From Oidiodendron maius Zn (Eukaryota; Ascomycota; Leotiomycetes; Myxotrichaceae), in contig KN832889.1 of assembly GCA_000827325.1 (NCBI GenBank), positions 248,001 through 312,000 of the forward strand: a stretch of 64,000 nt of DNA. Reading direction: 5' to 3'. The translations under genes and the position numbers were made by a program. A model generated the notes under the pieces. It saw only the letters and a program-made list of their open reading frames with translations. It made no database searches and was not told the DNA's origin. Shown here in pieces: positions 52,849 through 63,590 of the stretch. Each line of letters starts with the position of its first letter. Position 1 is the first letter of the stretch.

Positions 52849-53883
52849 CTTCTTGTTCTTGTTAGTCCTTTGCCTTTACCAGTGGGCTCCAGCAACGACC
52901 ACAATAGTTGCTTCAGCTCTGAATGGAAGTTTCCCTGTATATTTCTATAATTGAACCCATGAGCTATAAGCCCTTTCCAACGTGATCAGCCTCATGAATC
53001 ACACCCGCTCCGAGGGAGGCGACAAAATATCGGCTGTGGAACGATTCATTTCGGAAATTCTAATTCTGCGGCGGAATAGCCACCAAACTTGGGCATATTC
53101 AATATGTTTCTTTCTTAGTAGATTAACAATCTACCTCTGTACCCCAATATTCAATGGCGAAATATCAACGAATGGTTGCAGGGTAAGCCTACCGTCGATT
53201 TCGACCAGCAATAATTTCAAGTCAAGCTGACGGGAACAAAGACCCAGCCTCTTTTTCTTGGTAGATTCCGCCTTGGCTGGCTCTACTTTTATTTGCTGTT
53301 CATTCTTAACATCGAAATTTATCGACCTTGATCGCGCCATGGGCGACTTAGAAGAGTGAGCAACGACTCTGACATGAAGACAATTCTAAGGTTTACAAAG
53401 AATAGCCAGATATGATGTACCTCCTGAAAGCTCCATGATAGTATCGTCTGAATGATTTAACTGGTACGGGTATGTGACATATCCGTATCATCCCACGCGG
53501 GCTGCATGCGCATAGAACTCTGCGGTACATCTGCGAGAAATCATAATGTGCAATGCGAGCTGCTGCGTTATGAGGAGCTGAGCAGCAGAATTCAAGCAGA
53601 AGTCAATACGAAATCAAGTCGAAATCGCATTTTGTGGTATCCGTGGCAAGCTGCGTTTCGCTACTCTCATCGCTACGGAGAAGATTACTCGTGTGAGTTT
53701 AATCTTGACGCTCAAGGAGACATGATAGAATGATATTCTTGAAGATAATTAGATAGTAATACATATATTGATCTGAAGAAAATCAACCTCTCTTAATTCA
53801 AGTGTCTCAAAAAGTACTTAGACAAGGCAGATTTTCCACTCTCGGTTCGGTCTCCCAGCCTTTCGGTTGATAATGCAACTGAT
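52849..53883. other. Spacer with unassigned short frames
   Basis: A minus-strand frame at 53340-53131 (MARSRSINFDVKNEQQIKVE) and a plus-strand frame at 53506-53733 look coding-like but match no family. They are left unassigned. Confidence 0.3.
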
Positions 53884-54040
53884 TTAGTGGTAACCGCTGT
53901 ACGGCCGATGAGGCCAGCGAGAAAGCCAATGATACCCCACCTTCAGAGCGTGTAACATTTTCTCGTATTGCTCACTGCCATCCGTTACCCAACTAAGCCC
54001 TATAGCAGGAATCCGAACACCGCCCGTTATTGAGAGGATG
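53884..54040 (-). pseudogene. Aldo-keto reductase N-terminal scrap
   Basis: Minus-strand reading gives ITGGVRIPAIGLSWVTDGSE followed by QYEKMLHALKVGYHWL. This matches the first strand and helix of aldo-keto reductases (tGxxiPaiGLGTW ... v..Al..GYr.iDtA). The Gly-Thr after GL is lost and the catalytic Asp/Tyr part is absent. It overlaps the start of the F-box pseudogene on the opposite strand. Confidence 0.5.
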
Positions 54041-54061
54041 CATGCAACGCCTTTGGTGGCG

Positions 54062-55490
54062 ATGGGTTTCACCGACTGGCCACAGGAACTCATGCTCCAG
54101 ATCCTTGACGACGCTGCCATAGGGTTACACGAGAAATGTAGTCTTGCGCGCGTAAATCATTTCATGCATCAGCTTGTCCTACCTCTCTTGTATTAGTCAA
54201 TTCGAATCAATATTCCCGAACCGAAGACTGGAAACGGAAGGAAAGACGCCTTCTACTCTATCAAGAACACCCTGTCCGAAAACGCGGACCTAGCAAGTCT
54301 AGTTAAGAAGCTCGATATTTCTTCGCATTGTGCCCAGAATGGAGAATTGGAGCCACCTCCCGGGGAACGAATGGGCATTGAACCGAATGTTGAACGAGAT
54401 ATAAATAAGATGTTAGATCTTGTCCCTAATATTCAGACCTTGGTGCTGCGAAGAGTGTCCAGGAGTTGGGTGTCAAAATACTCACTAATATACTCTCCGG
54501 AAGGAGTATATGAATGTCCACTTCTCTGTGGCACCCAACTCAGCAACTTGAGGGAACTCAGATTGCTAGGTTTAAGTCTCGGTATAAATACCATAGCTCT
54601 GGCAATGCGACTACCAAAACTCGAGGTCTTTGAAGTTCAGCGACTGTCTCGAGATTCCGAACTGATTGGGGAGAAGAGCGTGGGCATTCGGTCAACAGTG
54701 AAGGAGCTTTATCTTGGCCCGTTTTGCAAACCAAACGTCAATATTCTGCGGTTATTTCAATGGCCTCTTGGCTTGGAAACTCTGTCGTATGATTTGGGAG
54801 CGTTTATGGTACGCGGACCGCCGCCAGATTGTCCAACGTTGTCCCAGTTATTGGCACCACATGTCAATACACTTGTAGAAATCAACTTGAGCGGACAAGA
54901 TAACATTGTAATCCACAGAGGTGTTAATTTCCGCCTGTTCTCGAACCTTAAGAAACTCATCATCGCCAGCATGTTGCTGTTCCCTGGCAAGTTTGAAGAC
55001 CAAGAGCAAGGGCCGTACAGGAATGGCGTATACAAGAGATTACCTCGATCACTTGAGCACTTCGAGGCAGGGAATTATCACTCCGAGAAAAAATTTCCGC
55101 TTCTAATCAAATGAGCAGGTCTTGTTCGAACAGAGCAAATTGGCGTTGGATCCGCTCTTCGATCCAATCGGCCATTTCTGGATGGACGAAGATTACGATT
55201 GGATTGAAGAGCTTGGTATAAACCGGAATAAGTATCTCCCAAATTTTCGATCACTTATTCTAACTGAACACTCTTCGTGCGATTGGGACACGCTTCCTAC
55301 CGATCCAAGCAAGTTGAAAGAATGGGATGTGCCAAAAAGTGTGAAAGATGCCTTTGAAGGGAAGGGAGTGCAGATTGAGATACTTATCCGCACGGAATAC
55401 ATTCTATCGTGCTACAGCGGCCCAAAGTTTGTGTTCAGACCGAGTCCCAGGAGGAAAACACCTTGGACTTTCTCCCTGCGCAACGAATAA
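54062..55490 (+). pseudogene. F-box protein pseudogene (one stop, one frameshift)
   Basis: From the ATG at 54062: MGFTDWPQELMLQILDDAAI, then KCSLARVNHFMHQLVLPLLY, an F-box, followed by TAG at 54194-54196. The same frame stays open from there to 55112 with leucine-rich content (LVPNIQTLVLRR, LSNLRELRLLGLSLGIN, LPKLEVFEV, LFSNLKKLIIASMLL). One extra T near 55111 then shifts the frame, which continues EQVLFEQSKLALDPLFDPIG to 55490. Without these two changes it would be an F-box/LRR-like protein of about 475 residues. Possibly very recent, or a sequencing artefact. Confidence 0.68.
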
Positions 55491-55844
55491 CTGAGAAGAA
55501 AGAGATCCAAACCGAGTCTTTTCAGAAAGATGGGATTACATCTGAGGTCTTTATGATTAGAAGGAGAGGGTATATAGGCCGGCCTAATAAGAACTCAATT
55601 ATCTACATGAGAAAATTTTGACTTTCTTCCTTTTGGCGATGATTTGTTGATTCATATACGCCAAGCTGCCGTTGCACATAGCTAACGATACAAATCAGAC
55701 TTTTCAGGAGCCAACCATGATCAAGTTGGTGATCCTTTATCCTTTGGAAGATATCTCCTCGATTGCAGACAAATGTGATACACGGTTCTCTGTTCCCTCC
55801 ACTCAGGCGACCTACGTCGTTTTTCAGCATAATAATATTATCGA

Positions 55845-56360
55845 CGAGTTCCGGAATTTCCTCACTTTATGCCCCTCTAATCGTCGGTGTCGGTCCACTT
55901 GGGCTGTGTACTGCCATTTCGCTCGCTCACTATGGGTACAGGAGCGTAGTTGTCGAGCGAAAGACAACCCGCCAGGAGCAACTAAAAGCGTATGCCATCA
56001 ATTCCCAATCCATGGAATCCTTCCGGGCAAATGATCTCCCCTTCTGGAAATGAAAAGGTTGGAGGCTTACCCAGCCCATACCACCGTCTTACGCTTCGAG
56101 TCGTCTCTAGCTGGTGTTTAGTTTGGTGGTTACCGTTACAAACGTCAAGACAAGGGTGTCAAGTGGTTCACCCCTGAACCGTTAGTCAACATTTCTCAAC
56201 CCAAGCTTGAGGCTTTCCTTCGAAGCTATGCCAAGAATACTGGACTAGTCACTATTTATGATGGTTGGTAATGGCAATATTACACTCAAGAGCCATCCAG
56301 AACTCTTCAATCTGAGGCTACAAATGTTGCGAGCGGGATTCGCGTGCAGATCCAAAGTAA
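55845..56360 (+). pseudogene. FAD-dependent aromatic monooxygenase fossil
   Basis: Plus-strand reading gives APLIVGVGPLGLCTAISLAH, with the FAD-binding GxGxxG, then YGYRSVVVERKTTRQEQLKA, YAINSQSMESFRANDLPFW, KGVKWFTPEPLVNISQPKLE and AFLRSYAKNTGLVTIYDGW. This is the N-terminal part of PheA/TfdB-type monooxygenases (phenol hydroxylase-like). Several stops and frame changes occur, and the rest of the enzyme cannot be followed beyond about 56,360. Confidence 0.68.
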
Positions 56361-57474
56361 ATATCTTCTAGCATACTACAGCGTGCGCACTCTTGTACTT
56401 GGACTGCTTTCTGATGTACCAGGCGCTAGTGTCGAAGGGCGATAGCCCCTCAAACCTGGAAAACGTTATCCGGACTCCCAGCGCGAACAAAGGGTCTCTG
56501 CTAACGATGACAGGATCAGTCCAGGTTAAATTTGGGGCCAACTCGAGATTAGACCAGCCATACTCTTTCACGTCGGCTGATAGTAACTTCAATGGCCTGG
56601 TTGGTGATTACTGGACAGCGATGAACGGTCTCGACAACACTAGGCCCCAATCTTTCATGGCCGCCGACCATCCTGTGGCTCTGAACGATTTGAGAGTTAC
56701 CGAAATCATCGTATGGCCACGGCTTCCGTCAGTATCTTCGATGAGCGCTATGATCGTCAGAACGGGCCACGAATGAGCGGAATGTCGCCATCACCCATTG
56801 CGCCGTCGTTGCGTCCCTTGCTGCCACTTTCACTTTCGTCGTTGCCTGATAACATGCCAGCAGGTTTCTGCTGTAGTGTCAATGTTTGTATCACTCCGGT
56901 GATACTGCATATGCAATATGGGTTCAAAAAGGTTGGTTGAATTGTTGTTCTTATCTAAAGGTAAGGCTAGCTTAATCTCAATTATATTCATCACCCGGTC
57001 CGATATTCATCCACCCGGATCGTCGTATATAAGTAGATCCGGTTACCTTGGTTATACAGTTAATTTTCCAACAGTTAGACCAGAATTAGAACCAAGCAAG
57101 TTCAAGACGGTTGAGATCATTAGCAGTGTCTTTGCTTTATACGAAAAATTTATATGCTAAACTCTGTTTCTAAAACTCTGTTTCTAAGTAAATTTGTATT
57201 GTGATTTCCATAGAACCTAAAGTGCATTATTTCCACTCCTTAGCGCTTTCTCATCATGTCTCTGTGATGTATTCATGAAAATTGATCTTAGAGTAATGCA
57301 AGTTTAGATAATGTCTCGATCCAAGCTATCTTCTCCCTAGGCAAAAGCTAGTAAGTCTAGGCTATAGAAAACAATACTCTCTACTAGCTTACGCACCTTC
57401 ACAGAGACTCAAGACTTGAGAGGCCCTTTGTTCTCTCAATAAGCTCCCAAAGATAATGAGCAATTGCGGCAACG
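56361..57474. other. Decayed region, no gene assigned
   Basis: A plus-strand frame at 56393-56776 (MYLDCFLMYQALVSKGDSPS) is open for 127 residues but matches nothing I know. It may be further debris of the monooxygenase or another gene. Confidence 0.3.
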
Positions 57475-58311
57475 TCAGGTATTTATGGATTGTTCTAAGT
57501 CGTTCGAGAAAGCACGAAGAATAGCCATGAACTCCATTTTCCATGGACGTAGTGGGGCAGTAGAATAATTAAGTCCGAAGATGTGATCAATAATTGGTGA
57601 AAACCTGATGATGATGCTCACCTCAGCTAACCCGTGAAGATTTCGAAGAGCACTAAGATTGCAATCTAAAACTCGTCGAAGTTCATCCGGCTGGTGTCTA
57701 TAAGCTTTAAAGAACGGAAGCTTACAACCTAACTCCACACGAAGTCGTTGCAGGTTGCCTGCACCTGCTGAACGAGGTGGAAAGCAAGTATACAAGATTT
57801 GGTGGACTGCGAGGTGTCGAGAAGGCTCACAGTTTAGTCCTGGCATTGTAACTTTCTCAAGCATGATAAAAAGATTTAGAAATTTAATTGTTTGGAACAC
57901 CCATGGGAGTGCTTCATCGGGTGAAATCGTAAGGCCAAGGAGTTCCAGCTGCTTTGAATCGATATATGCCTTGTATGGCATAAGACTATACCATTCAACC
58001 ATAGCCTCCTCGTAAATGGTTCTGTTTGTTCGTAAAATAGAGGGACAGCAAGGTCTGCCGTCGTCTCGAAAGGGAGACGTAGGAGTGTTTGGCGCGAGGT
58101 AATGGTATATTCGCAAGCGTATTTCTATAGGAAGGCTCAGGAATCGGAAAGGCTTGGACATAGGGGCCTTATGCTCTTTATTTTCGTCATCATCATAAGT
58201 AATCATGTGTGCTATAGGAGCATTCTCCCAGCCAAGCCCGGTAGTGTAGGCTTCGCTGGACATAGAGGCCGAGCAATTCTGAGGGTTCTGCGGAGACAAG
58301 CTATAAGCCAA
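57475..58311 (-). CDS. 2EXR/F-box-like protein of unknown function
   Basis: Intact 278-residue frame. The core FRFLSLPIEIRLRIYHYLAP (about residues 56-75) followed by ILRTNRTIYEEAMVEWYS is typical of the large fungal 2EXR-like family (LPxEIRLxIY ... NRxIYEEA). Family members are abundant and mostly uncharacterised; an F-box-like role is often suggested. The start may instead be the Met of MSSEAYTTG, 16 codons in. No signal peptide. Confidence 0.65.
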   Translation of the reverse strand: MAYSLSPQNPQNCSASMSSEAYTTGLGWENAPIAHMITYDDDENKEHKAPMSKPFRFLSLPIEIRLRIYHYLAPNTPTSPFRDDGRPCCPSILRTNRTIYEEAMVEWYSLMPYKAYIDSKQLELLGLTISPDEALPWVFQTIKFLNLFIMLEKVTMPGLNCEPSRHLAVHQILYTCFPPRSAGAGNLQRLRVELGCKLPFFKAYRHQPDELRRVLDCNLSALRNLHGLAEVSIIIRFSPIIDHIFGLNYSTAPLRPWKMEFMAILRAFSNDLEQSINT

Positions 58312-58980
58312 ATATCGTCTTAATTGGAAAGGAGAATGTTACCGTTAAGGACATGTATGTCGTCTGCGAATAAAGCTGCTTGGATGCTTTTTCTGAGTTG
58401 AGTGGAAGTTGGATTAATGAGTTGGCGGAAGGATAGAACGATCCTACAGGCAGGTTTCGTGCTAATAAATTTCAAGGCTGCATTCTATTAGTAATCGATG
58501 GCACTAAGTTCACGCGCGGGGAGTGCAGTCTGTTGGACTCAGGCGGAGACTCAGGATGTTGGATGATCTGGTCTCCCCTGCCTGACTCAGACCGAGACTA
58601 AGGATGTTGGTCTCCCCCGCGTGACACAGTCGGCGTTTGTGGTGGTATTATGGCGCGCCCCTTTCAGGAGTTTCTGGAGTATCAGCGCCAACCTCAGTGC
58701 TCTATACAGTATTCTATGCCTTGTGCTACGATGCTAGTATTTTATGTCCGGTACTGCAATGCTAGTATATACCTGTGTGCCATCTGAAAATAGGGGTAAA
58801 ATGAACTTCCAACCGTCTTTCTAGCCGACAGTGCCTTTCTTCTTCTTTCTTTTTCTCACAAACCTAACACCGCCCAGTTCGCGACTGGAAGTTTGCCTCC
58901 CTACGCTCTCACTTGGCGTCCTCTATATTTTTGTTAGCACGTTTTTAATTGCCTCGTATCGACAACAACAACCCGATGCG
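58312..58980. other. Spacer with imperfect direct repeats
   Basis: A phrase like GACTCAGGCGGAGACTCAGGATGTTGG near 58535-58560 recurs as GACTCAGACCGAGACTAAGGATGTTGG near 58583. Both lie beside GTCTCCCC. No gene is seen. Confidence 0.4.
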
Positions 58981-59661
58981 ATGGAAGCTAAAGATCTTTC
59001 ACCACACGAGTCAGAGACTCATGAGCAGATCGTCCTAGAAAATCCCAACATCGCTCTGCCTGAAGATGTTTGCTTGTATTCTAATTGGGCTATTTGAATT
59101 TTGCTCACCCGTACAGGCCACCTATGGAGACTCCGGATAGAATTACGACTCCAAATCTATAAATTTGCACTCCCAGCTGGGAAAATTTTCTCTCCTTGGA
59201 TCGCGCGAGACTTCCACGAGGTAGATCTTGCTCTGATAACAACTTGCAAACGAATTGCGAGAGTGGCCTACCCGGCGTATGCTTCTTCTAACATCCTGGA
59301 TGTCGCATATGTTGAACGACTCTTCTTTTACGGTAATCGCACATTTTACGAGAACGTACGTGACGTATCTTTTATATGGCAATATACCGGAGATACTAGT
59401 CCGGATCATCTTCGAGTCTGTCGCCAACTTAATTTCCAGACTCTACAGGACTTACTTAAATGCACCAAACTCTACTCTGTCCATATTGTGCTTTGCTGTT
59501 ATAAAGGTGAAAGATTGTACGATACCTTTGAATCCAGATACCAAGAGCAAGAAGCCAAGGATACATTTATTGAGCGAAATTTGTTAACAGCTCTTTTACC
59601 AATCCAAGAGTCCAGAAATTTACATTCCAGCAAATGGCTCACGAAGCAACATCAGCATTAA
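58981..59661 (+). pseudogene. 2EXR-like gene, probably broken near its start
   Basis: MEAKDLSPHESETHEQIVLE and NPNIALPEDV open from 58981. The frame from 59101 carries HLWRLRIELRLQIYKFALP, LALITTCKRIARVAYPAYA and NRTFYENVRDVSFIWQY, a 2EXR-like layout. No donor and acceptor pair joins the two frames in phase (CCCGTACAG at 59115 is a plausible acceptor), so there is either an unusual exon or a frameshift near 59,090. C-terminus short for the family. Confidence 0.45.
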
Positions 59662-60329
59662 TTGCTCTAGGGGAGTATATGACAGCACAACTTGCAATAC
59701 GTAAAGCAGATCGTTAGTTCTAAGCAATATTCTATACCTAGCTATTAGATATATCATCAAACTAACTATAGAGTAGCCTTATATGTTGAACCCTCGGCAG
59801 AAGAGGTCCTCTCTACCCTAGTGGATTCTTACATTAAAGCGGGCGAAAATGAGGACCCCGATAGAGACATAGAAGATTCCTATAGAGTTCTAGTGTAGGC
59901 AGCCTATCGCACGTGTTAAACTTGGGAGCAAGTACTGCCCCTTTACTGCCTTCAAAGATTGTGTTGGATCCGGGACTTACGCTGGCAAATTGGTGGATGC
60001 GGAGATAGTGCGAAAGAGGGGCTTGGTGAAGAGTAGTGCTAGGCGGAAAAACTCGTAGTTGCTGTTAAGAGTGAGAGGGATGTGTTTTTGCGTCGAGAAT
60101 GGTTATGGATATTAGGCTTGTCCTTGACAGCGAGAGCTAGGCGACAGTGTACAGCTAGAAGGACTCGAAAATAGCAGATTTATTCTGATAGAATATTTCA
60201 GGCAGCACTGCTGTTTGGCGGGAGTCTTCCAATGTACACAGCCAAGCCACATGCGTAGGTTATTTAGATATCTTGAGGAAGGGAAATTATCTAGTTTATG
60301 CTTCGCACATTGAATGGACGTTACCGAAC
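59662..60329. other. Spacer, 3' flank of the Hsp70-like gene
   Basis: No gene recognised. Confidence 0.35.
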
Positions 60330-62586
60330 TCATAAAGCCATAATCTGCTCTTGACTTAACGTGGTCCATTTCATGACCAAGTCTCGCACCTTCCTTCCCT
60401 CGATATCTCTTCCCGGCTGCCTCACCTTATGAACATCTCGACATCCGGCTAATACAGCACCTTTCACAAAGGCTAGACAAGGCTCGGGTTGGATAATTTT
60501 GAGCCCATGGGCCGCTACTCTCGACTGGATCTTTTGGGTATAATATGCGCATTTATTGAAACCTCCAACAAGAAGACAGCCCTATAATGAACTCTATTAG
60601 TCCTGCGTGTTGGGGAAACGGAGTTCTTCATCTCACCTGCAATTTTTTATTCTGTGCTCCCACAGCCGTGATCTGATTCTCAATAAGGTCAACAGCACGA
60701 TCAATAACTTGATCAAAGCAAGAGTGGATTTCCTCTTTGCTGAACATCATATAGCCCTCTTCAATATCAGCCTCTAAGTCTTCCAGCTCTATACCCAAAT
60801 CCAACGCCCAAAAGCCTCTTGGAGTACCTGGCAGATGTTGAATGTCAGGCTTACCAAACTCATGCTTAATGTACCTATCAAATTGATATCTGCTTTTTGC
60901 ATACAGCCTCGATCCCCTAAGTTTAAGCCCCGCTTTCTTGAGTTTGCTTTCTACAATACCTAAGAAGCGGCGCGTCACCTCGTCAGATCCACACGAGGCC
61001 ACAGAGATACCGGTACATTTCTCAACTCTCAAAGGTTCTTTTGATTTGACTTCATAGGTGACCGATTCCACGAGCTGCCCACCGCAGTCTGCGACAAGAA
61101 TTTTATCTCCTACATGAAAGACCGAGGGGTCAATAAAATCGGCGTATAGCATGGCAGCTTCGGGCCCCGGGACAAGGATCAATTCTTCGTCAGAGTGTAT
61201 CCAGAATCCAGCTACCTTAGCTGCTTTACGAAGCTCATCCTGGGCTTTCTCATCCCAGAAGGCAGGCACAGTCATCACATAGGAAAAACTGCGTTGCACT
61301 TTACCCGATTCTGTACCGAGCTGACCTTCAATCTGTGAACAGGCGCTTTGTCGTAAATGCCATAGATAATCGGCGGTAACATCTGCCGCCGACTTTCCGA
61401 GTGAAGTGGGAATAAATATCTCGCTGTCTTCAGGCGCCGACAGCCCAAGTTTAAAGTGTGAGACCGGTTGGACTCCGGGTTTCACAGAGCAGAATAGGGC
61501 TGGTCCAACCAAGTATGTTCCGATTCCGGGTCTCAAAGTGCAGAATGGGGACAGCCCATTACGCTCCATGTACGGGTGCCCCACTTCATACACTATATCA
61601 TGCTTTTCTTCGCCCCAACCAATCACCTCTAGAGCATGGTTATAGTACACGGTCGATTGGATCTGCTGCTCCCTCGGTACTCCGTCCCTTGACCGCCGTA
61701 GAGATTCTGGCCATCGGTCAAGGACCGTAGGTTCCTGCTTGGTGCTATTCGCGGGAGAAAAAGCAACGGCTGAGGATGTCGCACCGAAGTCAATTCCAAC
61801 AATTATTGGATCTGTCTCTTTCCTCTTCTTGGTGACCCACATTGTAGAATCTGATGGGTTGGTAGGAGGCCCAGGTGAGGTTGTATCCTGGGCGATTTCA
61901 TTGTTCTGCCCATTGAATCTGAATGATTGAAATACGCTTGTGACTTCGTTCATGGTTCGCTGGCTCGCCTCTTTGGCTGGCGACTGTGAGGGCTGGTCCC
62001 TTTCTGTAGTTCTTCCGAGATCAGACGCTTGCTTAACAGCTGCACCCGGTTGCACCGCATCCGTAGCGGTTAATGCCTCGGGCGCTTCTTTCGTCTCTGT
62101 CTCTCCATCTAAAAGAGCCCGAATATTACTTTCCTGCCTCTGGCGTACCAACTCACACTCTCCCCTTCGAATTAGTGCAGCGTAAGAAATGACTTCCGAC
62201 ATCATCAACACTTTGGACTTTAACCTATCTAGCTGGACCAATAAAGCATTAGCCTTGGACTCCTCGAGGTCCTTGCCTTTCGTGGGCCTGTCATCGCGAC
62301 TGTTTTCAACTACTTCTTCAACTCGCCGGAAGACTGCATCAAATCCTGCCAAGATCTCTTCGATTGAGCTTAGCGCAGCGGTCGATAGGATTGTTTTGTT
62401 CCTCTCTATATTGAATTTATTCTCGAGAGCATCTCTCGTAAGCTGCAGCCCATCAACGAGACGTTGGAGATTGACTTTAGCATCCTTTCCCTTCCCGCCG
62501 GGCTGTGCCTGTGTGGAAAGCTGTCGGGCAAGCTCTACAGCTTTGACGATGCTGATGGATAGGCCTTCGATCTTCTGGTCTGTCAT
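60330..62586 (-). CDS. Hsp70-like ATPase fold with N-terminal helical domain
   Basis: Exons 62586-60637 and 60581-60330 (55-bp intron) give 733 residues. Residues 1-145 are helical (IEGLSISIVKAVELARQLS, LSSIEEILAGFDAVFRRVEE, LVQLDRLKSKVLMMSEVISY) and resemble the N-terminal domains placed before NACHT in fungal receptors. A Pro/Gln/Ser-rich linker follows. From about 265 the actin-like fold starts: PIIVGIDFGATSSAVAFSP (phosphate 1), FSYVMTVPAFWDEKAQDELR, ILVADCGGQLVESVTYEVKS (phosphate 2, where the usual GGGT-VD is GGQL-VE), and GCLLVGGFNKCAYYTQKI. It belongs to the fungal Hsp70/Hsp12A-like group, without a substrate-binding domain. ATP hydrolysis may be impaired. Confidence 0.85.
61455..61560. 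repeat. Imperfect 51-bp duplication inside the Hsp70-like gene
   Basis: TCCGGGT with its context recurs exactly 51 bases on (61474 and 61525), giving two seventeen-residue units: GLSPFCTLRPGIGTYLV and GPALFCSVKPGVQPVSH. It falls between the first phosphate loop and the conserved HFKLGL segment, so it enlarges a surface loop without changing frame. Confidence 0.5.
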
Positions 62587-63590
62587 TTTCGATGATGGGC
62601 GAGAGATATTTTTATATATATGAGAATTGTGTCATGTCCTCATACATTTGCAGAAATCAGTGCTTTTAAATCTTTCGAAGCCCCACCTCGTTAGGATATA
62701 AGTGCCTAAGGCTAATTACTCGTCATCGCACTTAAATTCCCGCTTTTTCAGTCACCCCACTACTAACTTTGGACGCCAGCGCCATGATCAATGAGAGCGG
62801 TGGTCACCAAGGGGAGAGATTGTACTTCTTGATGAGGAGAATTTCGCTAGCTATTGTACGCAGTATTTCTCCTCTCTCCTCGAATCCCCCATGATCAAGA
62901 TCATGAAATTGTTCATTGCTCAATGGTGTACTGCCGGGGTATCCTTGACGGTTCATACAAAATAGCCGTACGCCTGCTGTAGCACAATTTCACTACTTTA
63001 AAATGGGCCAATCTCAATTAGTAGTACGGCCATTATTGGTCATACTAGGCATGTAAGCAGTCACTCCCGGTGAGCAGTTACTTCCGGTAGTCATTTACTC
63101 CCGGTAAGCACGGTCGATAAAATTGTAAGAGGTTAGATCTTAAAACGTGACAAACTAATGGATCCTACTATGACCTGTGCTCAAGCTACCTAAGTATTAA
63201 TATTTTCTTGCTATATAATTATTAGCTCGTTAGGTACATGCGCACTTAGTTGGCCGGTAGAGGCGAGCCAACAATCAATAGGTTTCTCGTCTCTCTTTAT
63301 CGACAACATTTATAATAGAAAGTAGTTGTCGTTGTTTTATTATATTCAACCTATATCTATAACGCTTCAATCTATAACGATAGGAGTATACAATGGAGAG
63401 AATCTGCCTCGGTATAGGCTGGAAGGTAAAAACAAAGAAGAAAAAAAAGGGAATGTAGCCATCGTCGGAGTGAAACGCCCTATTCAGACTTATTAGGGGA
63501 CATTAAAAATGCGTGGCCAGATAAAGGAGTGTACAAAAGTCTCATCCACATTTAGAAAAAGACTCCCTACCCCCATTCCTGCCAAGCAGT
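62587..63590. other. Intergenic, with short tandem repeat
   Basis: Upstream of the Hsp70-like gene and downstream of the ABC transporter. No gene seen; a three-unit 17-bp repeat lies at 63058-63108. Confidence 0.4.
63058..63108. repeat. Three-unit 17-bp tandem repeat
   Basis: ACTCCCGGT, ACTTCCGGT and ACTCCCGGT occur at 63063, 63080 and 63097, exactly 17 bases apart, in similar flanks (GCAGTCACTCCCGGTGA, GCAGTTACTTCCGGTAG, TCATTTACTCCCGGTAA). Confidence 0.75.

Noticed and set aside
63180-63280. Possible solo LTR end (TGTTGGCTCGCC read leftward from 63279)
   Set aside because: No matching second boundary, target duplication or internal element was seen, so it is only a resemblance.
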